Positions 16,998 to 25,580 of a stretch of DNA of 64,000 nt are shown here, piece after piece. The position numbers and the translations under genes are program-made. Source of the DNA: Bacteroidota bacterium (GTDB lineage Bacteria; Bacteroidota; Bacteroidia; B-17B0; Aurantibacillaceae); the NCBI GenBank assembly GCA_013297775.1, contig JAAFIL010000013.1, forward strand, positions 1-64,000. Reading direction: 5' to 3'. How positions within the stretch are numbered: position 1 is the first letter of the stretch; the number at the start of each line of letters is the position of its first letter. The notes under the pieces were generated by a model. It worked only from the letters and a program-made list of their open reading frames with translations. It did no database searches and had not been told where the DNA came from.

Positions 16998-18137
16998 ATG
17001 CGCTTAAAAATTTTTATCATTGGTCCTGCTTATCCCTTGCGTGGTGGTCCTGCGCAATTTAATGAAAACCTTTGCCACGAATTGCGACAACAAGGACACG
17101 ATGCACAAATTATTTCGTATCGTTTGCAATATCCCAATTTTCTTTTTCCAGGTTCTTCGCAATTTGAAACCAATGCGCAAGCACCCGCTAACACGCCCAT
17201 ACACACGCTTATCAATTCCATTAATCCGTTTAACTGGCTGCGTGTAGCCCACTTTATTAAAAAAGAAAAACCTGATTTTATTTTATTTCGTTTTTGGTTG
17301 CCGTTTTTTGGCCCCAGCTTGGGCACTATTGCTCGCTTGGTAAAAAAACATACTCGTGTGTTAGCTTTAACAGACAACGTTATTCCTCACGAAAAACGCG
17401 TGGGCGACAAACCGCTTACTCAGTACTTTATTAAAGGCTGCCAAGGTTTTATTGCCATGAGTCAAAAAGTTTTGCAAGACATTAGTTTATTTACGAACAC
17501 AACGCACAAGGTATATGCCCCGCATCCTATGTATGAAACCTATGGTGCACCCGTATCGCAAAGTGAAGCACGCCAAAAACTTGGACTTAAACCCGATGAT
17601 AAAATTGTTTTGTTTTTCGGTTTAATACGCCATTACAAGGGCTTAGACCTCTTAATAGAAGCCATGGCACACCCGGCCGTTCGCTTGGCAAAAATTAAAC
17701 TACTCATTGCTGGCGAGTTTTACGACGATAAAATGATGTACATCAATGCCATGCAACACTATCAACTTAATGAAGAAGTGGTTATACTCCACGATAAATT
17801 TATACTCAACGAAGATGTGAAATATTATTTTTGTGCAGCTAATTTAGTGGCACAAACCTACCGAACAGCTACCAACAGCGGCGTTAGCATGGTTAGTTAT
17901 TACTACAATAAACCCATGTTAGTAACCAATGTTGGCGGGCTCCCCGAAATTGTTATCCATAATAAATGTGGCTACGTGGTTGAAAAAAGTAATACACAAA
18001 TTGGACAAAAGTTAGCCGACTATTTTAACGAAGGCAAAGAAGATGAATTTACCAAAAACGTTATTGAAGAAAAGAAAAAATACGAATGGTCGCATTTTAT
18101 TAACAAACTGTTAGAACTATATAACACCTGTTCATAG
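16998..18137 (+). CDS. Glycosyltransferase family 4
   Basis: A 379-residue cytoplasmic GT-B transferase. The N-terminal Rossmann half starts F-I-I-G-P-A-Y-P-L-R-G-G-P-A-Q-F, with the glycine-rich acceptor loop of GT4 enzymes; the C-terminal half has V-L-F-F-G-L-I-R-H-Y-K-G-L-D and T-N-S-G-V-S...T-N-V-G-G-L-P-E-I-V, the nucleotide-sugar site. It starts 23 bp after the M16 gene and is the last gene of the run that began at 5790. The following 180 bp contain a weak hairpin (18244-18263) and no gene. Donor and acceptor are unknown. Confidence 0.88.
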   Translation: MRLKIFIIGPAYPLRGGPAQFNENLCHELRQQGHDAQIISYRLQYPNFLFPGSSQFETNAQAPANTPIHTLINSINPFNWLRVAHFIKKEKPDFILFRFWLPFFGPSLGTIARLVKKHTRVLALTDNVIPHEKRVGDKPLTQYFIKGCQGFIAMSQKVLQDISLFTNTTHKVYAPHPMYETYGAPVSQSEARQKLGLKPDDKIVLFFGLIRHYKGLDLLIEAMAHPAVRLAKIKLLIAGEFYDDKMMYINAMQHYQLNEEVVILHDKFILNEDVKYYFCAANLVAQTYRTATNSGVSMVSYYYNKPMLVTNVGGLPEIVIHNKCGYVVEKSNTQIGQKLADYFNEGKEDEFTKNVIEEKKKYEWSHFINKLLELYNTCS

Positions 18138-18317
18138 TTTTTACATGTTGCATTTAGTTGCTAAAGCCTTTATTTACAGGCTAAAACACCACTACAACCG
18201 CTCAAACGGTTAATTACCCTGTTTTTTGTTAATAACGCAAGTTGAAAGCCCCGCTTAGGCTTCGTATTTTTATAAGATGATGATTTTAGATTCTCTTCTT
18301 AAAAAGCGTGTGTTATA

Positions 18318-19556
18318 ATGGCATTACAAGTAAACGTTAATGATATTCTATCTCAACTGTACCATAACAGAAGTACAGTCGAATTTTTATTTGCTAACCG
18401 CGAAAACATAACGGTTAATGAACTCCTCGCTAAAGGCGATTTGTCGGATGAGCAATACCAGCGCATGAAGTCGTTAGACTTGGTGTATGAATATGAAAAC
18501 ATTGTGAGTTTAAACGATGCGGTGGTGGCCATGTTTGAAGACTTCATGGAGATTGGTGAAGTTACGCCTGGCGTTATTAACGATGCCATCAACGAATTAA
18601 AACGTAACATTCACTTTTATCAAGAAGTACACGAACACCGATTTTTACGCAGCATAAAAAAATACCTTAAAAAAATTAGTGTGGCTCTTACCCGCGAAAT
18701 TATTAAGCTGCAAAAAAATGTAGATGATACTTATAAAAACGAAGCCAATTACCGCATCAAATTACAAAAACTCGAAAACTACCGCGAAAAGCGCGATACC
18801 ATTATTGATTTCATTCATAAAACTGAAAAAACAATTGATGAAACGCGGCAATTGTTTACGTTCACTAACGATACCGAATTGTATGGTATTGTGAATGCAC
18901 TAAAATCTACCCTTATTGAAAACCTCGATTATTTAATTGAGATTCAAACCAACATTACCGACTACATCAATAAAATACAATTTCAATTGGATGTGTATGT
19001 GAAAGCCCAACGTTTAAAAGAAATTAAAGACCATGGCACTTTGCATTACCGTACTAATTTTACCGAAGTTTTAAAAACCATTAACACCTTGCGGTATAAT
19101 AACGTTAAAGGGCCACGTACTAAAATTTCAGTTGACTTTTTATTTACCGACGATGGGCATTTATTATGCAAACGCGTTGCCGAAAAATATAAATTAGCGC
19201 GTTTAATGATGCGTGGTGTGGCTGGTAAATTGCCCGGAAACTTTAAAGAGCAATTAATAGATCAACAAATAAAATTAGATACCGAAAAATTAGTAGAGCG
19301 ATTTTTAACTCAAACCAAACATAATTTATTTGAATACTTAATGGATTATAAATTTCCGAAAGCAGTAGGCAACGTAACGTTTGAAGACCGCCTTTCGTTA
19401 TTTGTAGAAATAGCCATGGAATATCAAAATGATTTAGAGTTTAAATACCGTTTAAACTATTACGATTATGAAGATAACCAACAACGTAAAAAACGTTTAG
19501 GCTACACCATTATTTTGCCGAATAAGCAAGAAAAGAAATCTAAAAAAGCAGCTTAA
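18318..19556 (+). CDS. MksF/JetA-like kleisin of an SMC complex
   Basis: A 412-residue protein that I assign mostly by context and architecture. Its N-terminal ~100 residues look like a winged-helix (L-S-Q-L-Y-H-N-R-S-T-V-E-F-L, then a D-E-Q-Y-Q-R-M recognition-like helix). A helical middle follows (residues 95-240, long amphipathic helices), then a basic C-terminal region. MukF and its relatives MksF and JetA have this winged-helix-helical-bundle-winged-helix order and bridge the ATPase heads. It is the first gene of a three-gene operon: 18 bp to the MksE-like gene and then 35 bp to the SMC-like ATPase. Confidence 0.7.
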   Translation: MALQVNVNDILSQLYHNRSTVEFLFANRENITVNELLAKGDLSDEQYQRMKSLDLVYEYENIVSLNDAVVAMFEDFMEIGEVTPGVINDAINELKRNIHFYQEVHEHRFLRSIKKYLKKISVALTREIIKLQKNVDDTYKNEANYRIKLQKLENYREKRDTIIDFIHKTEKTIDETRQLFTFTNDTELYGIVNALKSTLIENLDYLIEIQTNITDYINKIQFQLDVYVKAQRLKEIKDHGTLHYRTNFTEVLKTINTLRYNNVKGPRTKISVDFLFTDDGHLLCKRVAEKYKLARLMMRGVAGKLPGNFKEQLIDQQIKLDTEKLVERFLTQTKHNLFEYLMDYKFPKAVGNVTFEDRLSLFVEIAMEYQNDLEFKYRLNYYDYEDNQQRKKRLGYTIILPNKQEKKSKKAA

Positions 19557-19574
19557 CCTTAAATAAAAGAACCG

Positions 19575-20183
19575 ATGACAGCAGAAGATTTTGCACTACC
19601 CCGTCAAACCCACGACATATTTGCCATTATGGCGCGTGGGCATTTCATTAGCAGCAATGGCACTAAAGATAACATGAGCCGTTTATACGACATCATTAAT
19701 CAAGAAGAAAATTTTCCACGTTTGCAAGCCTACTTTAATGTTATTAAATACAATATTGAACGCGGCAATAATTACTTTTATTTTTCGCGCATTAACGAAG
19801 GCAATAGTTTGATTGAAAAAAAACTAGAAACTTTTGAAAGGTATATTGATGTTATTGATTTGTTTGCTAGCATGGATAATAAAATTACCATTGGCTCGCG
19901 TTTCCGGCCAGCCGAAATTGCCGAAGAGTGCAACGCCAATGTGCGCCTTAAACAAAAGCTACAAAAAATTCCAATGTACCGCTCCGAAACCATGCTCAAC
20001 AAGGTGCGCGATATATGCGACCTCATGGCACGCGACAGTTATTTAGAACTCGAAGATGAAAATACCGAAAGTTATAAAGTTTTAGACTCGTATAATTACT
20101 TAATGGATGTGATTAACGCCATCAGTATTTATGAAGAGAGCACAGGTACCGATTCTAACAGCAGTGGAATCATTTACAATTAA
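19575..20183 (+). CDS. MksE/JetB-like accessory (KITE) subunit
   Basis: A 202-residue soluble protein with the size and order expected for MksE. Its first ~90 residues contain I-F-A-I-M-A-R-G-H-F-I-S-S and L-Q-A-Y-F-N-V-I-K-Y-N-I, ending in Y-F-Y-F-S-R, which fits a winged-helix of the KITE family; a second helical module follows, with an acidic tail (E-D-E-N-T-E). In MukBEF and Wadjet such proteins dimerise and bind the kleisin. The assignment rests on the MksF-like gene 18 bp upstream and the SMC-like ATPase 35 bp downstream. Confidence 0.7.
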   Translation: MTAEDFALPRQTHDIFAIMARGHFISSNGTKDNMSRLYDIINQEENFPRLQAYFNVIKYNIERGNNYFYFSRINEGNSLIEKKLETFERYIDVIDLFASMDNKITIGSRFRPAEIAEECNANVRLKQKLQKIPMYRSETMLNKVRDICDLMARDSYLELEDENTESYKVLDSYNYLMDVINAISIYEESTGTDSNSSGIIYN

Positions 20184-20218
20184 TGAATAGAACTATTTAA
20201 GCAGAAAGATAAACGCCA

Positions 20219-23200
20219 ATGAATACCGAAAACGTAAGAATTTTAAATCGCATTGTAGAAATAAATATTTCTAATGTAAAATATGCCGACATTGAACTTT
20301 GCGGCAACACCTGTTTTGTGGGTACTAATAATTTTGGAAAAACTTCGCTGCAACGGGCCATTTTGTTTTTTTACAGTGCCAATAGCCGTGGTTTAGGGAT
20401 AGCCCAATCGCAAAAAAGTTTTGAAGAACATTATTTCAGATACGAAAACTCTTACCTCGTTTATGAAATTGCTACCGAAGAAAAAAACTTTTTTGTAATG
20501 GTGTATCGCCACAACAAACTCGTGTTCCGCTTTGTTGATGCGCCTTACGATGCTGATTTCTTTTTTAATGCTAACGACGAGGCCATGAAAATTAAAGAAA
20601 TTATTTCGGGACTCGAAAAACGTGGCATTTACATCTCGAACCAAATTGATACATTTGAACGCTACCGTAATATTATTTTTGGAACTGAAACCGATAAACA
20701 ATTAGCCAAGTTCCATTTATTAAAAGGTAACGAAAAATACCAAAACATCCCAAAATCAATCACCAATGTATTTTTAAGTTCTAAAAATAGTATTGACTCG
20801 CGCTTTATTAAAGATTTTATTGCCAACTCGTTAACCACCGAAAACTCTAGCATACGCTTAGAGCAAGTAGAACGCCAGTTGCGCCAGTTTAATGAAAAAT
20901 ATACCGACATTGAAACGTTTATTAAAAAGGAAACGCAACAGCTTATTGAACTCATTGATAAAAAGTACGATCAAGTGCATTTATTAAAAGGTTCGCAAAT
21001 GGAACTGGCCGATAAATTAGGCAGCAGCCTACGCTTTGCCGAATCGCAAAATGAAGCCATACGCGAAGCCTCTAAAAAGAAAGAAGAAGAACTAGAAATT
21101 TTAACCGAAGACCACGAAAAGCTAATCAGCGAAATAGATAACAAACAAGGCAACGTGCGCGAAGAAATTGGTTACTACGATAAATCTATTCGCGATGCCA
21201 ATAAACGTTTGCGCGACTATAAAGATAAAAACATAGAAGAAGCCGTAGAAAAAAATGCCGAGCGCGAAAAGTTACAAGTTGAGCAAAACATTGCACGCCG
21301 CGAATACGAAAGTTTAACAAGCAATGTAGCCAGTATCGAATTAAAATATGCCTCGTTGTTAGAGCAATTGCGAAATGATAAAATGGCTTACATTAACACC
21401 ATTAATGCCAAAACCAGCGAAATATTTAATCATTACAACGAATTGCAATTATTACAAAAAAATGAATTTAATAAACGCGAGTCGGAATTAAAAACTAAAC
21501 GTGAAGAAGCCTTTAGCGAAGTAAATGCCGAAGTAACCGCCAAACAAATTGAATTTAATGAATTAAAAAGCGATGAAAAAGTAATTCGTAATACCCGTTT
21601 TTACGAAGCCGAAATTAAAAATATTGAAACTGAATTGGCCGAGTTACGCGCCATCTCGTATAAAAATAAAAGTGAACGTGCCATTAAACAAAACATGGTT
21701 CAAACCTTACAACGCGAATGGGAAGCCATAGAAGCTAAGTTGAAAACCTCACTCAGCAACGAAGTAAACCGCACCAATGGCGAAATCATTAAAATTAAAA
21801 ACGAAATTAAAGACATCGAATCGAAGCTAAACGTGCAACACGATGCGTTTTATGGTTTCTTAGAAAAAAATGTAAAAGATTGGCACCACACCATTGGCAA
21901 AGTGGTAAACGAAAAATTATTGTTCCGAACAGATATTAACCCCGAACTAAAAGAAGAAACCCTTAAAACCCTTTATGGCGTTAGCTTAAACTTAGAAAGT
22001 GTTGATGTCGTTTCTAAATCTATTGAAGAATATCAATTTGAAAAAAACGAACGCCTTGCTTTAATAAGAGATTTAGAAGAAGCTTTAAATGCGTTTCAAA
22101 CGAGTAATAACGAAGAAAAAATGTTGGCCGCTGATAAATATGGTAAACAATTGGGCGAGTTTAAAGAAGATGTGAAAGTGTTAAGCTACTCGTTAGATTT
22201 AGCGGATAAACGTGAGAAAAAATTAATGATTGAACTCGAAGACTGGCAAATGAAAGCAGGTGGCGAGGTAGAGCAATCGTTAAGCGGCAATCGTCAACGT
22301 TTAAATATTGTAGAAGAAGAGTTAACCTTATTAAATAAACGTAAAAATAATTTAGTAGATGATTTTAATCGCCAGCTCGACCAATTAAAAGTGTATAGTG
22401 AAGAGCGTTTACAAGATTTAAAATCGCGTCAAGAAACTGAAATTAGCGAATTGGAAGTCGAGAAAAAAAATCAGGTTAAAGAATTTGAGTCGAAAGAAGA
22501 AGAAATTAGTAAAGAAAAAGAAACTAATTTTAAATCGAAAGGAGTTGATAGTAAACAATTAAAACAAGTTGAAATGCGCTTAAAAGAAGTGCAAGAAGCC
22601 TTGAAAGAAATTGACCAATATGCCCAGTTAGTAAGCGATTACTTAAAAGACAAACGCGATATTTTTGACAAACTCCCCGACTTCATTCAGAAAAAAGAAG
22701 AGTACGTTAAATCGAATAACGAATTAACTGCACAAGCCGAAGAAACCACTCGTAAGTTTAATTTAAAACGGATGGAATTGAATAAACAAAAACGAGCGTT
22801 TGATGAAGAGTTAATTGAGTTTAACAACGGCGTTAATTTTTACAGCAATAACTTCCGCGAAACGCCAGTGTATGCTAAGTACTCCGAAATTATTGAACGT
22901 GCCGAAGCTAAACGAACCAATTACAACATCATGGATTTGTGTACGCAATTATTAAAAAACGATTCGCATTTTAATGAAGAGTATGGTGCGTTTCAACGTT
23001 ATGTAAACGACTTTTCGGGCCGTTTCCGTTTAGATAACCATTTTAATTTTATTATACGAAACGATGCTACACAAGCCGAATACGAACGATTTGCGCAAAA
23101 CCTACGATCGTTTATTAATGAAAATAAAATCGAATTGTCTATTGCCGAAACGGCTACTCAAATTGGTTTAGTAACCGATAGTATTGCCACTAAGGTAAAA

Positions 23201-23908
23201 GAACTTAGCGGACAAAAAGATAAAATTCAACACATCATTACCTTAATTGCCGAAGATTTTAAGAAAGCTGAATTTGAAGAAAGTAAACTCATCGAATTTA
23301 TTAAAATTAAAATTGAAGAATCGGATAATAAAGTTTATAAACTCTTAAAACGTATTGAAGAGTTTCGCGAAGAACATGGTTTAATTTATAACGAAGGTTT
23401 ATTTAACACCGACTTTGCAACAGGTACTAAACGCGAAATTAGTGGGCGTGCCGTTAAATTACTCGAACAATTGCGCAGTGCGATTAAGGAACAAGAACAA
23501 GAAGAAATTCGTTTACAAGATTTATTTGAATTAAAATTCAATATTAAAGAAGGGATGAACGAAACAGGGTGGACACATAAAATTGATAGCATTGGTAGCA
23601 CAGGCACCGACATCTTGGTAAAAGCAATTATCTACATTACGTTGTTGCATGTGTTTATTAAAGAATCGAGCCACCGCAGTAGCAAAGACTTTAAAGTACA
23701 TTGTATCATTGATGAGGTGGGACAAATTTCGGCGCATTATTTACGCGAGTTATTAAAGTTTGCCAAAAACCGAAATATTATGATGATTAATGGTTTACCA
23801 AATAAGAGCGGATTAGAAAGCCATTACAAGTACACGTATCAATTCCGTAAAGAAGACAGCGGCAATGTGCGCATTTTCCCGAGTATTGTTACCGAGGTAG
23901 AAGCGTAA
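20219..23908 (+). CDS. mksB: MksB/JetC-like SMC ATPase
   Basis: A 1229-residue SMC-type ATPase of the MukB/MksB/JetC branch. The Walker A loop G-T-N-N-F-G-K-T-S is at residues 35-43. The ABC-type signature S-T-G-T-D-I-L-V-K-A begins near 1127. Walker B C-I-I-D-E-V-G has its Asp-Glu at 1165-1166. In between lies a very long, charged, heptad-rich coiled coil (about 220-900 and 970-1090) interrupted by a more globular region near 900-970. Such ATPases extrude DNA loops, working with a kleisin and a KITE protein, which are encoded just upstream. In Wadjet systems a fourth gene (JetD, toprim-type nuclease) follows and cuts plasmids; here a terminator and unrelated minus-strand genes follow instead. 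This fits a chromosome-organising MksBEF better than a complete defence system. Confidence 0.85.
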   Translation: MNTENVRILNRIVEINISNVKYADIELCGNTCFVGTNNFGKTSLQRAILFFYSANSRGLGIAQSQKSFEEHYFRYENSYLVYEIATEEKNFFVMVYRHNKLVFRFVDAPYDADFFFNANDEAMKIKEIISGLEKRGIYISNQIDTFERYRNIIFGTETDKQLAKFHLLKGNEKYQNIPKSITNVFLSSKNSIDSRFIKDFIANSLTTENSSIRLEQVERQLRQFNEKYTDIETFIKKETQQLIELIDKKYDQVHLLKGSQMELADKLGSSLRFAESQNEAIREASKKKEEELEILTEDHEKLISEIDNKQGNVREEIGYYDKSIRDANKRLRDYKDKNIEEAVEKNAEREKLQVEQNIARREYESLTSNVASIELKYASLLEQLRNDKMAYINTINAKTSEIFNHYNELQLLQKNEFNKRESELKTKREEAFSEVNAEVTAKQIEFNELKSDEKVIRNTRFYEAEIKNIETELAELRAISYKNKSERAIKQNMVQTLQREWEAIEAKLKTSLSNEVNRTNGEIIKIKNEIKDIESKLNVQHDAFYGFLEKNVKDWHHTIGKVVNEKLLFRTDINPELKEETLKTLYGVSLNLESVDVVSKSIEEYQFEKNERLALIRDLEEALNAFQTSNNEEKMLAADKYGKQLGEFKEDVKVLSYSLDLADKREKKLMIELEDWQMKAGGEVEQSLSGNRQRLNIVEEELTLLNKRKNNLVDDFNRQLDQLKVYSEERLQDLKSRQETEISELEVEKKNQVKEFESKEEEISKEKETNFKSKGVDSKQLKQVEMRLKEVQEALKEIDQYAQLVSDYLKDKRDIFDKLPDFIQKKEEYVKSNNELTAQAEETTRKFNLKRMELNKQKRAFDEELIEFNNGVNFYSNNFRETPVYAKYSEIIERAEAKRTNYNIMDLCTQLLKNDSHFNEEYGAFQRYVNDFSGRFRLDNHFNFIIRNDATQAEYERFAQNLRSFINENKIELSIAETATQIGLVTDSIATKVKELSGQKDKIQHIITLIAEDFKKAEFEESKLIEFIKIKIEESDNKVYKLLKRIEEFREEHGLIYNEGLFNTDFATGTKREISGRAVKLLEQLRSAIKEQEQEEIRLQDLFELKFNIKEGMNETGWTHKIDSIGSTGTDILVKAIIYITLLHVFIKESSHRSSKDFKVHCIIDEVGQISAHYLRELLKFAKNRNIMMINGLPNKSGLESHYKYTYQFRKEDSGNVRIFPSIVTEVEA

Positions 23909-23932
23909 TACGGTCGTAGCTATAAAAAACTA

Positions 23933-23964
23933 AAAACGCACAAGAAATACCTTGTGCGTTTTTT
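23933..23964 (+). terminator. Terminator of the mksFEB operon
   Basis: AAAACGCACAAG (23933-23944) pairs perfectly with CTTGTGCGTTTT (23951-23962) around a 6-base loop and is followed by T. The A-run on the other side makes it bidirectional. The same stem occurs again at 25143-25175. Confidence 0.85.
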
Positions 23965-24057
23965 AATGGGGAGTAACGGCTTTGTGAATATGTTGTTGCT
24001 GGCTAGGCTTACTTGTTCTTATTAATTCTGCATTACAGTTGGTTTATGAAGGTTCTC

Positions 24058-24345
24058 CTATGTTAGTTCCAGTCGCACTTTATATGAACTTGATCCAGTT
24101 TGGAGTATAGTAAATTGACCATGATCAATATATACTGATGTTACAAAAGGTGTTGCAACAATATTACCATTTGGTGTTTGAACTTCGGCAGATATTTCCT
24201 TGAAGTAAATTCCTGACTGCGGTAATGTAAAAATTTTATATGGTTCGACCGTATATGGAATAGGGATATTTTTCTCAACTTCATAAACGTATCCACTAAC
24301 AACGTATTTTGTACTATTGGCAATTTCAAGTTCTAGCAATGACAT
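24058..24345 (-). CDS. Small beta-rich protein, paralogue of 24526
   Basis: A 95-residue protein with no signal peptide or membrane segment; it is probably one compact beta-sandwich. I do not recognise the family. It is a clear paralogue of the protein at 24526-24816: both have a Leu/Ile-rich first strand with N-S/T-T-K-Y-x-V-S-G, then E-I-S-A-x-V-x-T-P-N-G-x-x-V-A-T-P and a hydrophobic last strand. It shares its upstream leader with that gene and with the LecB-type lectin gene, so the three are probably co-regulated. A carbohydrate- or surface-binding role is only inference from this company. Confidence 0.65.
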   Translation of the reverse strand: MSLLELEIANSTKYVVSGYVYEVEKNIPIPYTVEPYKIFTLPQSGIYFKEISAEVQTPNGNIVATPFVTSVYIDHGQFTILQTGSSSYKVRLELT

Positions 24346-24482
24346 AATATTTAATTGTTTTAAATTATTTCCTACTCGTATAGCTTTTTAGAGTACCTCC
24401 CGTTTTTTTAAGAGGGTCCTGCTCCACGCATGATAAAAAATTTATGAATCAAAATTATAGTACTCAAAAGATAATTTTAACT
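24346..24482 (-). promoter_or_regulatory. Shared structured leader, copy A
   Basis: This non-coding stretch upstream of the 95-residue gene matches the leaders at 24817 and 25581. Conserved blocks on the minus strand are a TTTTGAGTACTATAATTTT segment, a GGAGCAGGACCCTC hairpin-like element, TTAAAAAAACGGGA, and a TACTC (24391-24395) / GAGTA (24373-24377) stem-loop before the start codon. This copy is the shortest and its first hairpin is weak. Confidence 0.65.
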
Positions 24483-24525
24483 GTACAAAGAGTGTTTCGT
24501 TATAACCTCCCGACTCCAAATCGAG

Positions 24526-24816
24526 TTAGGTTTCTGATAAAGTTACTTCATATAAGTATCCTTCGATTTCGCATATAGCAAAATGAACTCTTGAACTTCC
24601 ATACGAACGGTAAGGTGTTGCAACTAAACCGCCATTTGGTGTTTTAACTATGGCAGATATTTCGGCTACTGGATTATTTTCTGGGGTTGTTGTTTGCCAC
24701 GTTTCATTCGGTGCGGCGGAATATACATCAGTGTGGTGAAGTGGACCTTCATAAAGAATAGTTCCAGAGACATCGTATTTTGTAGTATTGTTAATGGTAA
24801 TTACTAGATCATTCAT
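24526..24816 (-). CDS. Small beta-rich protein, paralogue of 24058
   Basis: A 96-residue protein without export signals. It aligns along most of its length with the 95-residue neighbour (N-T-T-K-Y-D-V-S-G and E-I-S-A-I-V-K-T-P-N-G-G-L-V-A-T-P), showing a local duplication followed by considerable protein divergence. A weak stem (24504-24532) overlaps its stop. The family is not known to me. Leader copy B lies directly upstream. Confidence 0.65.
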   Translation of the reverse strand: MNDLVITINNTTKYDVSGTILYEGPLHHTDVYSAAPNETWQTTTPENNPVAEISAIVKTPNGGLVATPYRSYGSSRVHFAICEIEGYLYEVTLSET

Positions 24817-25035
24817 AACATTTAATTGTTTTAAATTATTCCCTACTCGTATGGCTTTTCAGAGTACGTCCCGTTTTTTTAAGTGGATTCTACTCCACAC
24901 ACTATAAAAAATTTTACGAATTAAAATTATAACATTCAAAAGCTAATCTTAGCCATATAAATAATCGAATTGAAAACGAGTATTATTACTAGGTTATGAA
25001 TTCCTCTAGGTATAAATAAGGGGAGATAAATACGA
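24817..25035 (-). promoter_or_regulatory. Shared structured leader, copy B
   Basis: Strongly similar to copy A near the gene and to copy C over about 220 bp, including the distal segment around 24960-25035 (a TATAC-CTAGAG-AATTCATAACCT block). On the minus strand it contains TTTTGAATGTTATAATTTT, a clean GTGGA/TCCAC hairpin (24883-24898), TTAAAAAAACGGGA and a TACTC/GAGTA stem (24844-24866). No gene lies between 24817 and 25203; the 64-codon frame at 25045-25239 is not believed. Confidence 0.7.
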
Positions 25036-25142
25036 CCTGTTGTTTTAACAACTCCATTTATAATCAAATCCAGTCAATGGAAAATTAGCAGCCACTTCAT
25101 TTTTAAAAGATATGGATACAAGACAACTGTAGATATAAAAGT

Positions 25143-25177
25143 AAAAACGCACAAGAAAATACCTTGTGCGTTTTTTA
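25143..25177 (-). terminator. Terminator of the lectin gene
   Basis: The stem AAAAACGCACAAG (25143-25155) with CTTGTGCGTTTTT (25163-25175) is the same as that behind mksB apart from one extra loop base. Read on the minus strand it follows the lectin stop codon at 25203 by about 25 bp. Confidence 0.8.
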
Positions 25178-25202
25178 ATTGGGATTAACTCTACTTTACT
25201 TC

Positions 25203-25580
25203 TTATCCCTGCGTATTCCAAGCTACGAGCGATACCCATACATCGTTAAAGTCTTCATCAGAGCCATCTTCGATAGCCACGTTAAAATACTCGCCGATTA
25301 CATTCCCAGAAGGATCATTAATATTCCCTGAGGCAATTGACGAAATAAGTGTAGTAGCATTTAGTACATTTATCGTTAAGTTCAGACTAGTCCCATTTAC
25401 TAAACTCGCACCAGGCGTTGGCGCAGGTAAAGGATTTGTACTTTGACGACACATATTATTAATATACGTCGTGCTTGAATCCTTCAAAGTGATGCACACA
25501 TTATTTGCAGCTTGTGTAGTCCAAGACCAAAACATTAATTGATTTTGGTTGAACGGAACGGTGAATGTTTTACTTGCCAT
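25203..25580 (-). CDS. LecB/PA-IIL-type calcium-dependent lectin
   Basis: A 125-residue protein with no signal peptide. Its end carries the calcium-site pattern of Pseudomonas fucose/mannose lectin LecB: E-D-G-S-D-E-D-F-N-D at 104-113 followed by a C-terminal Gly at 125. The spacing of Glu104, Asp108, Asp110, Asn112 and Asp113 equals that of LecB Glu95, Asp99, Asp101, Asn103 and Asp104, and in LecB the C-terminal Gly of one monomer completes the site of its dimer partner. The N-terminal part has the expected beta-strand pattern. Such lectins bind two Ca2+ and a monosaccharide and reach the cell surface without a classical signal. Sugar preference cannot be read here. It shares leader and neighbourhood with the two ~95-residue proteins. 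Confidence 0.8.
   Translation of the reverse strand: MASKTFTVPFNQNQLMFWSWTTQAANNVCITLKDSSTTYINNMCRQSTNPLPAPTPGASLVNGTSLNLTINVLNATTLISSIASGNINDPSGNVIGEYFNVAIEDGSDEDFNDVWVSLVAWNTQG

Noticed and set aside
18244-18272. Weak hairpin plus TTG-20-TATTTTTA before the MksF-like gene
   Set aside because: It could be a promoter of the SMC operon or a terminator of the GT4 gene; neither match is good enough to call.
20219-23908. Full Wadjet (JetABCD) plasmid-defence system
   Set aside because: No JetD-like gene lies on either side; the operon ends at a terminator and the upstream gene is a GT4 transferase.
25045-25239. 64-codon minus-strand frame
   Set aside because: It overlaps the lectin 3' end and runs across the terminator; no coding character.
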